From positions 813,501 through 877,500 of the forward strand of contig NC_091970.1 of the NCBI RefSeq assembly GCF_036711975.1: 64,000 bases of DNA. Direction: 5' to 3'. The notes beneath the pieces were generated by a model. That model saw only the letters and a list, made by a program, of their open reading frames with translations, ran no database searches and was not told where the DNA came from. Made by a program: the position numbers and the translations under genes. The DNA is from Onthophagus taurus. Its lineage: Eukaryota; Arthropoda; Insecta; Coleoptera; Scarabaeidae. Positions 1 to 12,100 of this stretch are shown here, piece by piece. Position 1 is the stretch's first letter, and each line of letters begins with the position of its first letter.

Positions 1-510
1 TCTAAATCGTTTTGGACAATTTCGACTCATTTCAACATTACCTCAAACTACAACTTAATATCGTCCTGACATCTATTAACGACATATCTAACTGCTGTCA
101 AAATCATTTCTGACATCTGTCAAAGTAATATCAAAGAATCTTCATTTTTGGTAAGTTTGAACTTATTTTAAAAGATTTTTTATTAAATATCCAATAATTT
201 GGATCAATTTTAATCGTTCTTAACTACTTCATTGTACAATCTTGTAGTTAGCACTGGTTTGGAACATGGTGAAAAACTTTAATCTGTATAATTGAAAATA
301 GAATAATTTGTATTTAAGCAAAACCTTTAATAATATAACATAACGTCATTTATTAATAATAACTTCAACAAGCTAATTTTGAAAATTAATGATTAATTCA
401 AGGCACAAATCTTTTTTTACGGTTAAGTATCTACATTTTTAATACTATCTCAAAAAGAAACCGCTATTTACAAACAAAAATTAAATATGTTTTGTACGAT
501 ATAAAAAAAA
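1..510. other. 3' flank of papi, AT-rich
   Basis: This is the 3' side of the minus-strand papi gene. A minus-strand AATAAA (plus-strand TTTATT at 349-354) lies about 160 bases beyond the stop codon and is the likely polyadenylation signal. Positions 1-300 show no reading frame or repeat that I recognise. Confidence 0.5.
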
Positions 511-2126
511 TTAACACGACTCGAGGCTAACATTACTCATACTAGTAGCCCGACTTCCCATTTCTTCCTTTTTAAACACCGCGTATCCATGTCTGACCAA
601 TTCCTCCCCAATATTTCTATCCTGATCGTTACTGACGTCGAATAATTCGACTCCAGGGACAGGAGAACCTTCGCGTTTTGCCCTTACTTTCTCGCGAACA
701 GTGTACCCATTAATTTTCGCCGATAATTTTTTCCATTGAGCCACATGAGTCCATTCTTCAAATTTATCGACCGCTTCTTCCGACCAAGAACCCTCCGTAG
801 GTTCCACCCTACCCAAATAACATTCAATCGCTTGAAAATGAAGTTGAAGAAAATCAGTGCGAAGTTCGTAAGCGTCTGAACATTCTGTAGTGTCTGTATC
901 GCCGTAATCAACGTAATAAAGCTCTACTTGGGAGTTATGAATTTTTAAAACTTCAGCTCTATACCTAAATTTCAAAAAAATTAATTTTAAAGAAAATCTT
1001 TTGTGTTAGAATTCTTTTTTACCATTTATTATCATATTTAAAAAGTGCAGCAACTAAATCACCAGGTTGGAGATTATCAAGGATGTGAAAATCGCGATTA
1101 TCTTTTTTTGAATAATACTCAGTCATATCTTCAACTAATTGATCGAGTTCAGTGGCTTTAGGGCTTACTAATTGTACCCAAAAATGAGAAGGATCAATCA
1201 TTGCTGATACATACACATCAAATTGAGAATCAGGTTGTCCTAAAACCACAAAAAATTAATTAATTAATTATTAAAGGAATTTGTTAAATTGAAAATCTAA
1301 CCAGGTAAAGGTGAAATTCTTTCAACTTTAGGACTCTCAACTGAATTAATAACGCCCCCATTTTTAGCAGGAGCCCTAGGTTCTCTTTTTGCTAAGCTAT
1401 TTTCCATTTTTTTATGTACACTATCAAACTTATTAATGATATCTTCAATATAAGCTTTGGCCAAATTGATTTGTTCCTTAGTTCCCCTAATAAATAATCT
1501 CCTCATTGCTGCTGATTTATCATCATTAGCAAAATTGATTTTTGCCCCTGAGAGGCTAGAAATCTCTTGAATTTGTTCCCCACATCTTCCAATTATTTTC
1601 CCAACACATCTATGTGGAACCTCCATATCAAAACATTCCACCATCGGTTGATTTCGAACGAAATCCCTAATAAGGTTCTCTGCCATAATACATCCTTCAG
1701 CTGAGCCACTAATCACAAAAATTTTCTCTGGGTTATTCTCAAGATCCTTGGTGTTAATTCGCGTGTTTGATTCATCTTGAATCTTTTTAATATTGCTTCC
1801 ATTTCGACCAATTAACGCTCCAACAACACCTTTTGGCACTCCAACATGTACTATCTTGTGTTTACCCGCTCTCGGGATTGTGTTATTATAATCATCGTCT
1901 TCGTCGGATTTAAAAAGAAGATAAATCAAATATCCAGCTATTCCTACGACGGTAATCCCTAGGGTTGTTGTTAATGCTTTTGTGGGCAAGCTAAAAGATA
2001 AGATAAAAATAAAAATGTAATTGTGCGAGTTCCAGGAAGCTGTCACAAATTGATGTCAGTCGTTTTTAAGGTTAGAATATTCTTGTTTTTGTGTATTGGT
2101 GCTGATTTAATTAGGTCTTACCTCAT
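511..2126 (-). CDS. papi: Papi / TDRKH: mitochondrial-anchored KH-KH-Tudor piRNA biogenesis protein
   Basis: Four coding exons on the minus strand: 2122-2126, 1302-1990, 1023-1239 and 511-964. Phases join cleanly to give 454 residues. The start is a 5-base first exon (ATGAG) before a GTAAGA donor. It yields MSLPTKAL followed by a hydrophobic segment at about residues 12-28, as expected for an outer mitochondrial membrane anchor. KH1 lies at about 46-112 with a GRNG loop, KH2 at about 118-190 with GRCG. The C-terminal Tudor domain straddles exons 3 and 4 (FDVYVSAMID, KWYRAEV, VELYYVDYGDTD). In the family, the Tudor domain binds symmetrically dimethylated PIWI proteins and the KH domains bind pre-piRNA during 3'-end trimming on mitochondria. 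Domain order and length match family members. The gene is divergent from the ZAD-GATA gene, sharing the 2.1-2.9 kb intergenic region. Orthology rests on domain order and was not aligned. Confidence 0.9.
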
Positions 2127-2227
2127 TATGATGAAAATTAATTGTTTCGTGCGCAAAAACCCGTTTGTAAAGTGCGATTAAGTAATTTTTATTCGATTTT
2201 AAGTGCCTGAGTTCACATAACCAATAA

Positions 2228-2815
2228 TTTTTTATGACGATTTAGCGCCATCTATGTATAATCAAAAACGAGAAAATTTTTTTAAATTTCATTTTTTAGA
2301 TTATTTATTTATTATTAATTGTTTTTTTTGTTTATTTTAAATGATTTAATTAATTAAACAATTTCTAGTCAATAATTTATGATAATTCTTTTTTGATTTG
2401 TTAATAATTACTTAATCGGTTCTAAGTGAGATGGCGCCACTCGTAAATAAAATATAATCAAAAACATTTTAATTTTTAGATTATTTATTTATTATTAATT
2501 GTTTTTTTTTGTTTATTTTAAATGATTTAATTAATTAAACAATTTCTAGTCAATAATTTATGATAATTCTTTTTTGATTTGTTAATAATTACTTAATCGG
2601 TTCTAAGTGAGATGGCGCCACTCGTAAATAAAATATAATCAAAAACATTTTAATTTTTAGATTATTTATTTATTATTAATTGTTTTTTTTGTTTATTTTA
2701 AACGATTCAATTAATTAAATAGCTTCTGGTCAATAATTTATGTTAATTCTTTTTTGATTTGTTAATGTTAATTTAATCGATTCTAATTGAGATGGCGCCA
2801 CTCGTAAATAAAGCT
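2228..2815. repeat. 181-bp tandem triplet with conserved GATGGCGCCACTCGTAAAT core
   Basis: Three copies of a unit of about 181 bp start near 2290, 2471 and 2652. The first two are almost identical and the third is more diverged. A degenerate partial copy containing TAGCGCCATCTATGTATAATC precedes them in the opposite sense of the core. Each unit ends with GAGATGGCGCCACTCGTAAAT. The array fills the divergent intergenic space between papi and the ZAD-GATA gene, so it sits where promoter elements would be expected. Confidence 0.85.
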
Positions 2816-2837
2816 GTCAAAAAAAAAATTTAGAAAT

Positions 2838-3176
2838 GTCTTCGGCAGCCATTGTTGTTGTTGTTGTTAACATTCGGTGCCCTCTCTCGGCGATTAGTCG
2901 TTTCAAGACGTGATAACGGGGGCCCACAAACCATAATCCGTAATCAACGCAGCGTTTCGGCCGCTGCTACGACGGTGCGAGAGTACGATGATGGCAGTAG
3001 TGCCTTAACCCGCGCGGAACCGTGTGTGTTGCGAACGCGATGCAACGCGAACATCGAAACCCGTAAACCGTAAGTAGTGCCGCCGAAAAGGGCCCCCCAC
3101 GGCCACCGCCGAAGTGTTAACCTTACACGCACCTAAGTAGTGCTTTGTTGAGCCCCCTTTTTCAACGAACGCGACC
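2838..3176 (+). promoter_or_regulatory. CpG-rich 5' region of the ZAD-GATA gene
   Basis: Base composition changes sharply from AT-rich to GC- and CpG-rich just after the 181-bp repeats. The segment includes a (TTG)n run and many CG dinucleotides, and leads directly into the first ATG of the ZAD exon. It is best read as the proximal promoter and 5' UTR. No TATA box or precise initiator could be chosen. Confidence 0.5.
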
Positions 3177-6100
3177 ATGTGTAGTGTACCGCCAAAGTTC
3201 CATCAGGTGTGCCGTCTTTGTTTATCCTGTGATAGGGATTGTGCGAGCGTCTTCGCCGAGGAGAACACCGAGAGGAGGATACGCGACAAGATCGTGACGT
3301 GTTTGTCTATTACGGTAGGTGATTCATAGGGATTCCATCATTTTATTATTAACCTCAACATCCTACATTTTATTCAATTATCCTTATTAATCTTGTCTCC
3401 TTTTTAGGTTAATCCCGAAAAAGATCCTTTTTTTTTAAACCAACTCTTTGTTTTCGTTTTAATATCTTTTTTTAACATCCGGATGACATCTGGTGTATAT
3501 ACAGCGTGGGACGTAAGAGACGTGTGCTATTATTATTGTCGATCTCGGCGAGGAGCCCCCTTCTAACACCTGGCCCGGGACCGGGTTTTCATCCGTCTCC
3601 TTTCTTCTTCGGACATCGAGAGTTAGAATATAGTCGGAGAGAAAGTTTGGCGCTCGCTCAAAGAGAGGATAAAGAGATGAGGTGCGAGCGATAAGAAGGC
3701 CTCTTTGTGTGCTGCCCCGAGACGTTCACCGGATTCTGACGGGGCCCCCCTCCGCCTCGCCGTTTACACGTCCCGGATCCCCGCGTTCGTGTTGAGATTT
3801 TCCCCGTCTCTTTGCGTATTACGTGTCTTTCTTGACTTGTTACTTAATCTACAATAAATAACATCACTCACTTGGTAACTTCTTATACGATGGCTATAAG
3901 ACGACTATAAGTTATAAGAAATGAAACATTCTTGTAACAATTGCGATTTCGAGGCTAATATGGAACTTTTTTTTTATTTATTATGTAAAATAGCTGGATG
4001 GATCGAGATTTGTTGTTGCATCATTTAAAAAGGAACGATTCTATTAAGATGAAAGTGTTTTTACCGGGGCGATAGGTAAATAGATAGTCTCGCAATTAAA
4101 AAGAGAAACCGACCGACGGTTCTTATGTTGCGCAATAATTCGAGTTACTTTGAGAGGAGGAGAGCATAGCAGAGCACCATGGCAGAGTTACTAATCCTTT
4201 CTTAGGAAAATTTACGACTCATTTTGAATTAGAAAATATTATTTCTCTTTCGTTGTTGATTAAAACGTTGGTGATATTGTGATTTGTGTGGTTGGTGTTG
4301 ATTTCGAAATGATGGTAAGTATAATTGTAAAATAATAAGTTTACTAAAACATCCAAAAGGTATAAAGAACAAAGAATTAAATACTATACAGTAAGTATAC
4401 AATAAGTATAAAGTTATAAGTGAAATATTTGGAAGCTGTCGATCCTTAACTGCCAAGAGATGGTGTTACTGAAAACAGTTCCTGTGTTTGAAGACTCGAA
4501 AATCTGGGAGACAGCTGCAGAACGAAACTTTAAAATTAGATATACGAATTAATTAAATTAAAATAGAATAGTTTTAATATTTTGTGAACACACCAAATTT
4601 AGTCTGATGATCGTTCAAACTAATACTCAACAACTGACATTACAACAATATCAAGCGAAAAATAAATCTTGTTTATTAATGACCAAGGAGCCAAAAAATT
4701 TCTTTCAAAAATGCTGAGATGATCTGCTTAGATAATCAACCCTATTCAATAGTAAAAGATTAAGACATATATCATAACATTAAATATATGTCATTAACTT
4801 CTGATATTTGGACATGTTCTAAAAACAATGGTTTAATAAGTATGGCTGGAACACTGGATATCAAATGAATAGGAAGCTTTCCAGGAAACGAACTCGGATT
4901 TAACTCAATTATAGAACATACAAATTAATTAAATTACTATAACATTAGGTGATAATGACACAACATGGTTAAAAGCTGCAAAGATGCTAAAATAGCATCT
5001 TTGCAGCCCATCTTTGCCCATTTCTTCACAAAGGGCTAATTTAGATATGATAGCTTACGTCAGAAGAATTATTACACATTTTAATCACCTTTCTTTAGCA
5101 TGTGATATTTTAAAAACTATTCAGAATGGTTTAAACATAACACAAAGAAAAGTTGTACAAGATGTACCAACCAGATGTGATTTCACCTTCTACAGGGTGT
5201 CCCGCAACGATTGTACAATACAATCGTACCGAATACAATCGTATTGAATAAACATATGTCGATTTAGATGTAATAATTGTATGATTACGATGGTTAAGAA
5301 ACAAGTTAAATAAATAATAAGTTAATATTGAGAAGATTAATACAGTTCATTAATAATTTAACAAAATAAAGTAACAAAGATTGTTGAAAAATGTTTCAAC
5401 CAAAAAGAACGAATATTTAACAAATTGGAAAAGAATGATGTCATAATAAATGTTCAATATGCGCACCATTTACTTCTAAACATAAACGGGTATGTTTTTT
5501 AAATGAACTTCTAATGCGTTCAAAGACCAGGTTATTTAAGTATGCTCAAGTACCGCATGCATAAGGTGCTGGTGCTTCATCGTGCGCAAAGCAACAGTCT
5601 TGTAGCATTTGCAGAAGTAATTCACCAAATGCCAATCTCTTTGGAAGAAAAAAATGCATTTTCAAGCGTTGCGAGGCACGCCTTTATTTTTCATGTACAT
5701 CATTTTTGTTATTTTTTAATTATTTCTATTCAACTGTCAATATAATTAAGGTTTTTACTATCATTTTCTTAATATTATGTAATTTTTATTGTAAAAATGT
5801 TTATTAATACTTTTCAATATATTGGCTTGATTGGGGGGAATTAAATTGTTTTATTATTATTTCCGGAATATTCCCAAGTTCCTGCGAATTTCAAATTTCC
5901 CGGGCTAACATTGACGCGTGACGTCACAGAGGGAGCAATTTCCGGTCGGTATCCCGAGGACTTGACAAATTACAAAAAAATTCACACGCCTTACCATTTA
6001 TCCGCCTTTCCAGTCATCTGCATGTGCCACTATTTGGGCGGACTTCTTCATCAAGATTGCGATTAAATCGGCTTTAATTTTCTCATACATTTTCGACACA

Positions 6101-9100
6101 CTTCGAGTTCACCACTTTCACTTAGCATGTACTGCGTAACATTGCGCATTTGAACTAATTTGGATGGTGTATTGAGGTTGCATATTCTGGTATCGTATGC
6201 TTGTTTGAAGTTTAGGAATGGCAGAATAGTGGGTGTAATAGTGTCAAACTCGTAGAACTTTTCATAGAACTGTCTGGTGGTAAAAAGTTGGCCTACCCAA
6301 TTTGAAGTTAGCTTGATATTAGCTTATGATGTGTATTTGTCTATAATTTACACTGGTGGTTTTTCTATTTTCAATATCGCCTCTATCAGTATATACAGGG
6401 TGGTTGTGTTGTAAGTTGTTCCTCCCATATTTTATTAGCTTCACTGGTATGTTGTGCTTTATTAACTTTAGTGTTTCTTTCTTTAACTTATATTGGGCCT
6501 GCTTTGTATTCGTGCTAAGCATTCGATTCATGAACCCCTATTTCTTTGTTAGCAAATTTCCATCTTCGGATTTCCAAAAGTTGTTTCTTTTAGTAGAACA
6601 TCGATATCATATCGTTGCATAATTTTTGGAAAAGCCAACAGCATTGCACTATCTGGAATTTCATAGTTAGCAGTACGTTTGTTGAAATTTTATCGGCAAT
6701 CTGTTTTCATGCGTCATTATTGGAAACAGCCAATTATAAGAATTATTGAAAGTTAAAGTAAAATATTAAAATAACAAATACGTTGGGTTAGTATAAAATT
6801 ATGTGGTTTTGAAAAACCCCACTAATATATTTTAATTAATCAAAGGCATCTATGTTTAGATTTTAAGAAGTATTCTAAGTACTTAGTAAGTAAATGTAAG
6901 AAATCCCGATTTTCTCGCTTTTGCTTTTCAACTTAATTTTTGGTCTGTTGTTGGTGCAGTTGAGTAGCGTCGATGCGTCGTCTATTCGTCGGTATTTTTA
7001 GCCAACCCAGTTATAATCCGCGACGTCGAGCCTTTCCGAAATTTATAATCGGACGCATAGGATCGCGCCCAACAATAATTATAGACTCCGACAAAGCGGG
7101 ACGAACGCAGTACCAGCACCATTTCTCGTTTCTCAGTCACTCTATCGATTCTGTACCACCAATAAATATCTCGACGACAAAAAATATAAAAAAAATAAGA
7201 GTCATCGCACTTGATTTACCTTGAAATTTTGATCTGAACTACTCCGACAACAACAAAAAAGAACGTAAAATGAATTTATTTAAAATTATTATTACAAAAA
7301 GAGAAACAGTTTACGTAATGTTTGAAATAGGCTATAAATATTATTAAGAAAAAAATGGGAATTTCCATTTTGGTTAGAACTTTAATAGAAACGTCAATGA
7401 TAGCTTTTTTTTTGTTTTAGTCGATTATACAGAGTGTTCATATTCAACCTTTTTGTTTGATTATTTATTTTTTTAATGGAATATAAAAACGTACTTTATA
7501 TTATAGTAAAAGTAGGTAATAATTTTATTTTTGGCTTATGAATGGTTGTTTTTGTTGCATTAATTTATTAGGCACGTGAAAAATATGTTGAAATAGGTAT
7601 GTACAGGGTGATCTAAATTAATGTATTTTCTAACACAAATAATCGGAATTAATTTTTCTTATTTGCCGTAGAAATCAAATCGATTAGTAACTCTTATCAC
7701 CCGTATTGTTCAATTTAAATGTTTTATAGTTTTATGGCTCTTTATGTCTAACAATACTTCGGCCGAGATTATTTCTTCCACAAATTTCAAGCAGGATAGA
7801 TTACAATATTGTTCGTGATACTTGGAGAATCCGTATATTACCAGACTTTGTGAGGTCTAAAAGACTTTCGAGACTGTAAACAAAATAAAATTCTTAGAAA
7901 TTGTTATCTTTACCACTAAATTAATATAATCAATTTTTGAAATTAATTAAAGTATCCTCTTTGTAATGCAAAAAGCCGTTTTGAAAAATCACTTTTAGTT
8001 CTTGAGAAATAAATTTTTGTCACTTTTTTATGTAAATACTTTTTAAGTATCTCATCTCCATCAAAATCAGTTTTACTTTCTTCGTTAACATAACTTACAC
8101 TTTTCCACTAATTTCCAAGTATTTCAAACATCTCATGTTAGACATAAATCTGGAAAAAACTAAGAAATTATATTCGTTACATTCCCAAAAACTAACATAG
8201 AAGTATACAGACAATTTTAGGCATTTTACATTTATTTAAGTTTAAGTGATTAAGCTTACTTTATAAACACTCTGTATATCATATATTATATAAAACAGTT
8301 TCTCTTTATGTTAGGTTGTTTTGTATGTTTATTTCCATTAATTATTATGTTTATAAGACGAACGTCTGTTGTTGATGAAAATCTTTAATGATAACGAAGA
8401 AGAAAAGACTTGAAATGTTTGTGGTAGCCAAGTTTAAAATGAGAAAGATCGTAGTGGGTTTGAGAGACGGGGGGCTTGTATCAAGTAGGCTGCTGCTGGG
8501 ATAGATTTCATGCGGTACGGTCGGATTCAAGGTCGACCTCTGATAAAAAAAACGTCTTTCGGCCGTCGTACGACGAACAATGGTCGACCCTAAGAACGTC
8601 CGTTTTCGTATCCCCCCTATCCCCTCTCCACAACTATATACCCACAGAACTTCCACCGCCGTTTCGCCAATTTTTCCATTTAAAATTAAAACACGCCTTA
8701 TTTTTGAATGTATTAATCATGAAATTGCGCAACGAGTCGAGTTCGCATCGGATCTCTCTAAAGTGAGAAGTGAGCAGCGCAATGAATGAGTCAAACTCGG
8801 GCTCGCAAACGACGTTGTTTCGTTTCTTGTGGGAAAGCAAGCAGCGGTATCCGGGGAGCGAGAACGGTACCATTTCGAACTCGGTGAAATCACCGACTTC
8901 CGTTATGTAGTGTAGTATATGCGCGCGTAACGCACTCAAATACTTGACATTTTGATGTCTCATTCCGTATTTAGATTATTCGATTTTTTATTTTTATCGT
9001 TTCCGGACCGGAAAATACCCTCATTTTTTTTATTTTTTCACTCTAAAGCGTTAAAATTGCGCAATCGACCGTATACACAACGCGCAAGGTTAAGAAAAAA

Positions 9101-12100
9101 CTATCACTTCCGGTTCGATTTGTTATGTTCGTTTTTAACCGGCGCGGATGTTAGCGCCACCTCTTTGTTAATAGCCGAAGTAACTTTTTGTTTTGAAATC
9201 ATTTTAAACGGTTTGTTTGATTGCGTTTTCTTCTCGTGTTAATTATAGATCAAAGACGACGATCAACTTCCTCGTGTGATATGTCAGCGATGTACGGACC
9301 AAGTGGATGTTCTTTACGAGTTCAGGGAAACCGCCCGGAAGTCGGAGGAGATGTTACAGGAGTACTTAGTGCACACGAAAAGACTGCAAGGGACGCCTCA
9401 GGTATGTTAAATAAAATTCATTTTTTGACTTGCTTATTGTGACATTTATCACTTGGGAACGTCATTCAGGTACACCTGTATATGATAATAAATCTATGAC
9501 AGTTAATACCAACCTTAGACCGCAAAAATCAAAAAAAAGTTTATGCAAAAAGTTGCTTTTAATTGATTTAAAGTTTAGCTCGATTATCCGTTCAATGTGT
9601 TTTGAGACTGTTTTTATGTACAGGGTGTCCAAATTTCGATGGGTTTGCAGGGTATCTCAGTTATTATGAAAGATAGAGACTGAGCTACTTTTTTGTGAAA
9701 CTTACAATGACGCAAACCAAATTTTCATAGCCCTCTTCGTTTTTGATATACAGGGAGTGTTTCAAAATTTACGATTTTCAGACACCCCTGTATGTCGGTT
9801 ATCCGGAAACGTAAAAACGGTTTCTAATAGATTTTTTCACGTAAAATCCAATGGTGCCCGTAGAATTTTTCTAGTCATCACGGTTTTTGAGTTATAAAGA
9901 GTTCAGTATTTTAGAAGTTGAGTATTCAGTATTTGTGTTGTGTTTATAACTCAAAAACCGTGATGACTAGAAAAATTCTACGTACACCATTGGACTCCAC
10001 GTGAAAAAATCTATCAGAACCCGTTTTTACCTTTTTAATAAGTTTCCGGATAGCCGAGATACAGTATGTGCCTGAAAATCGTAAATTTCAAACACTCCCT
10101 GTATATCAAAAACGAAGAGGGCTATGAAAATTTGGTTTGCGCCATTGTAAGTTTCACAAAAAAGTAGCTCAGGTGCGCAAAAGCCGTAACTTTCTATCTT
10201 TCATAATAAGTGAGATACCCTGCAAACCCATCGAAATTTGGACACCCTGTACGTGTTTTTGCTATTTAATAATGAAGTGCGTTGTTGGAGCCAATTCATT
10301 TTTGGATCAGAGTATTATTTATTTACGCTTTTAATCAAATTATACAATAGTGTTGTACCTCATTACATAAATAACGTAACAACATTTATTATTTCACCCA
10401 CAAAAATTATGTTTCAATGTCATTATTGATGTTTTAATGCCACTTTTGACATTTCATTGTCATTATGAATATGACGTTGTCACTTTTGACGTTTGATTGT
10501 CATTGCTAATTATTGATGTTTCAACGTTACAATGCTACGTTTTGATGTTTCGATATCATTAATTATTTCGTTGATGTTTTAATGTCATTCTTAACGTTTC
10601 TATGTTGACGTTGCAATGTCATTTATGACGTTTCAATAAGTTTCAATGTTATTCATAATGCTGTTCGTTAAGCCATGTGCAGTGCAATTTTGTTGCACCT
10701 GCTTTCGATTAAGTTCAATAAGTGCAGTGTAATTTAATGTAACTAAAATGGTGGAATATTTGGAAGCGTGTTTTGTAATAATTAATATTTGTTATTTGAT
10801 TGGGATGATGCCAAAATAATTGCTGCATCTGAACAACTTCATTTCAACTTCTATGTAACTAGGAACTATCTAAAATCAATTATTTATGAATATCGCCATG
10901 TCCAAATTATTTTATTATTACCTCAGTGCAATAATTGCTTATGGTTGTCCTCACGTGCGTAAGTAATTCTACATCACTGTCAGATGAATCGCTACTAAAA
11001 AAACATTTTTCGAAAACTGCTATTAAAAGTTGACTTTTGCACAGTACAGGGTGGTTCAAATTCGATGTCCGAATAGGCTAACTGGAAAACTATAAGAGTT
11101 AGAAGAAAAGTAGCTGACATGTCATGATCTCGTTTTTCGAGAAACTGCTAATGCCGAAAACCTCATGCGCTATCGTCTTTTGTTTTTCCGCTAGAGGTCA
11201 AAATTGAAAATATCGTAAAATCTGCAAATGTAATTATCTTGGTTATTATTATAGGTGGAGTATTATAACTAAGACATTATATGGACACTTTTTTACAGAG
11301 AATTTGATGACGTAGTCAAAAAAATTTGGAAACAACCACTTAATAAATTCATTATTTTTTTCTGATTACAAAAATATAGGGTTTGACAGGTCTATTTGTT
11401 ATTGTTTTAGAATAAAACTAAAAATAAACGTTTCTTTTAGTGTCGTCGAAGAAATTAAATTTACAGTTTCCTGTAAATAATAACTAAAAATTTAATTCTG
11501 ATATTTGAAACAAATATATTTGTTGAACTATTTAATTTATATATGTTTTACACAAAAGTTGGAATAGATTGCATTATTTCACATTTTTTTATTACGATTT
11601 AATATTATTTTTAAATGACTTAATAAATTATCGATAGATGGCGCTCATATGTTTTTTTTTTAAATTCTAATAAACAGTATAATTTTCTGAAGTGTCACTT
11701 TAAAAATCCTGTTTTTAAGATCAATTACGAAAATTTTGAAAAGTTTGACATGTTAGAATGTTACATATTAAAAAATGATTTCTTTTTAAATACCAGAAGT
11801 TATCTTCGTATTTAATTGTTAACTTTTTAGATTTTACCTACCGCCCCGTAACTTACAGGAAACTGTAAATTTAATTTCCTCGACGACACTAGATGGAAAT
11901 TTTATAAAAAAAGTTTATTTTTAGCTTTATTCTAAAACAATAAGAAATAGACCTGTCGAACCCTATATTTTTGTAATCAGAAAAAAATAACTAATTTAAT
12001 AAGCGAATAATCAATGGTTGTTTCCATTTAAAAAAACGAAAATTCTCATGATATCTCAAAATCTAAAACCGAAAAAATTTTTTTGACTATGTCATGAAAT

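Noticed and set aside
1297..2046. papi reading frame continuing upstream of 1990
   Set aside because: The sequence before CTTGCCC is a typical acceptor (TTATCTTTTAG), and the frame upstream of it is only an open intron. A 5-base coding exon at 2122-2126 gives the expected MSLP start.
8351..8963. Overlapping minus- and plus-strand frames of about 100 codons
   Set aside because: They coincide with raised GC content, overlap each other on both strands, and show no domain or splice signals.
10405..10650. Possible CRISPR-like array of short repeats
   Set aside because: Repeats are degenerate and have no constant spacer length, and the genome is eukaryotic; a drifting minisatellite explains it.
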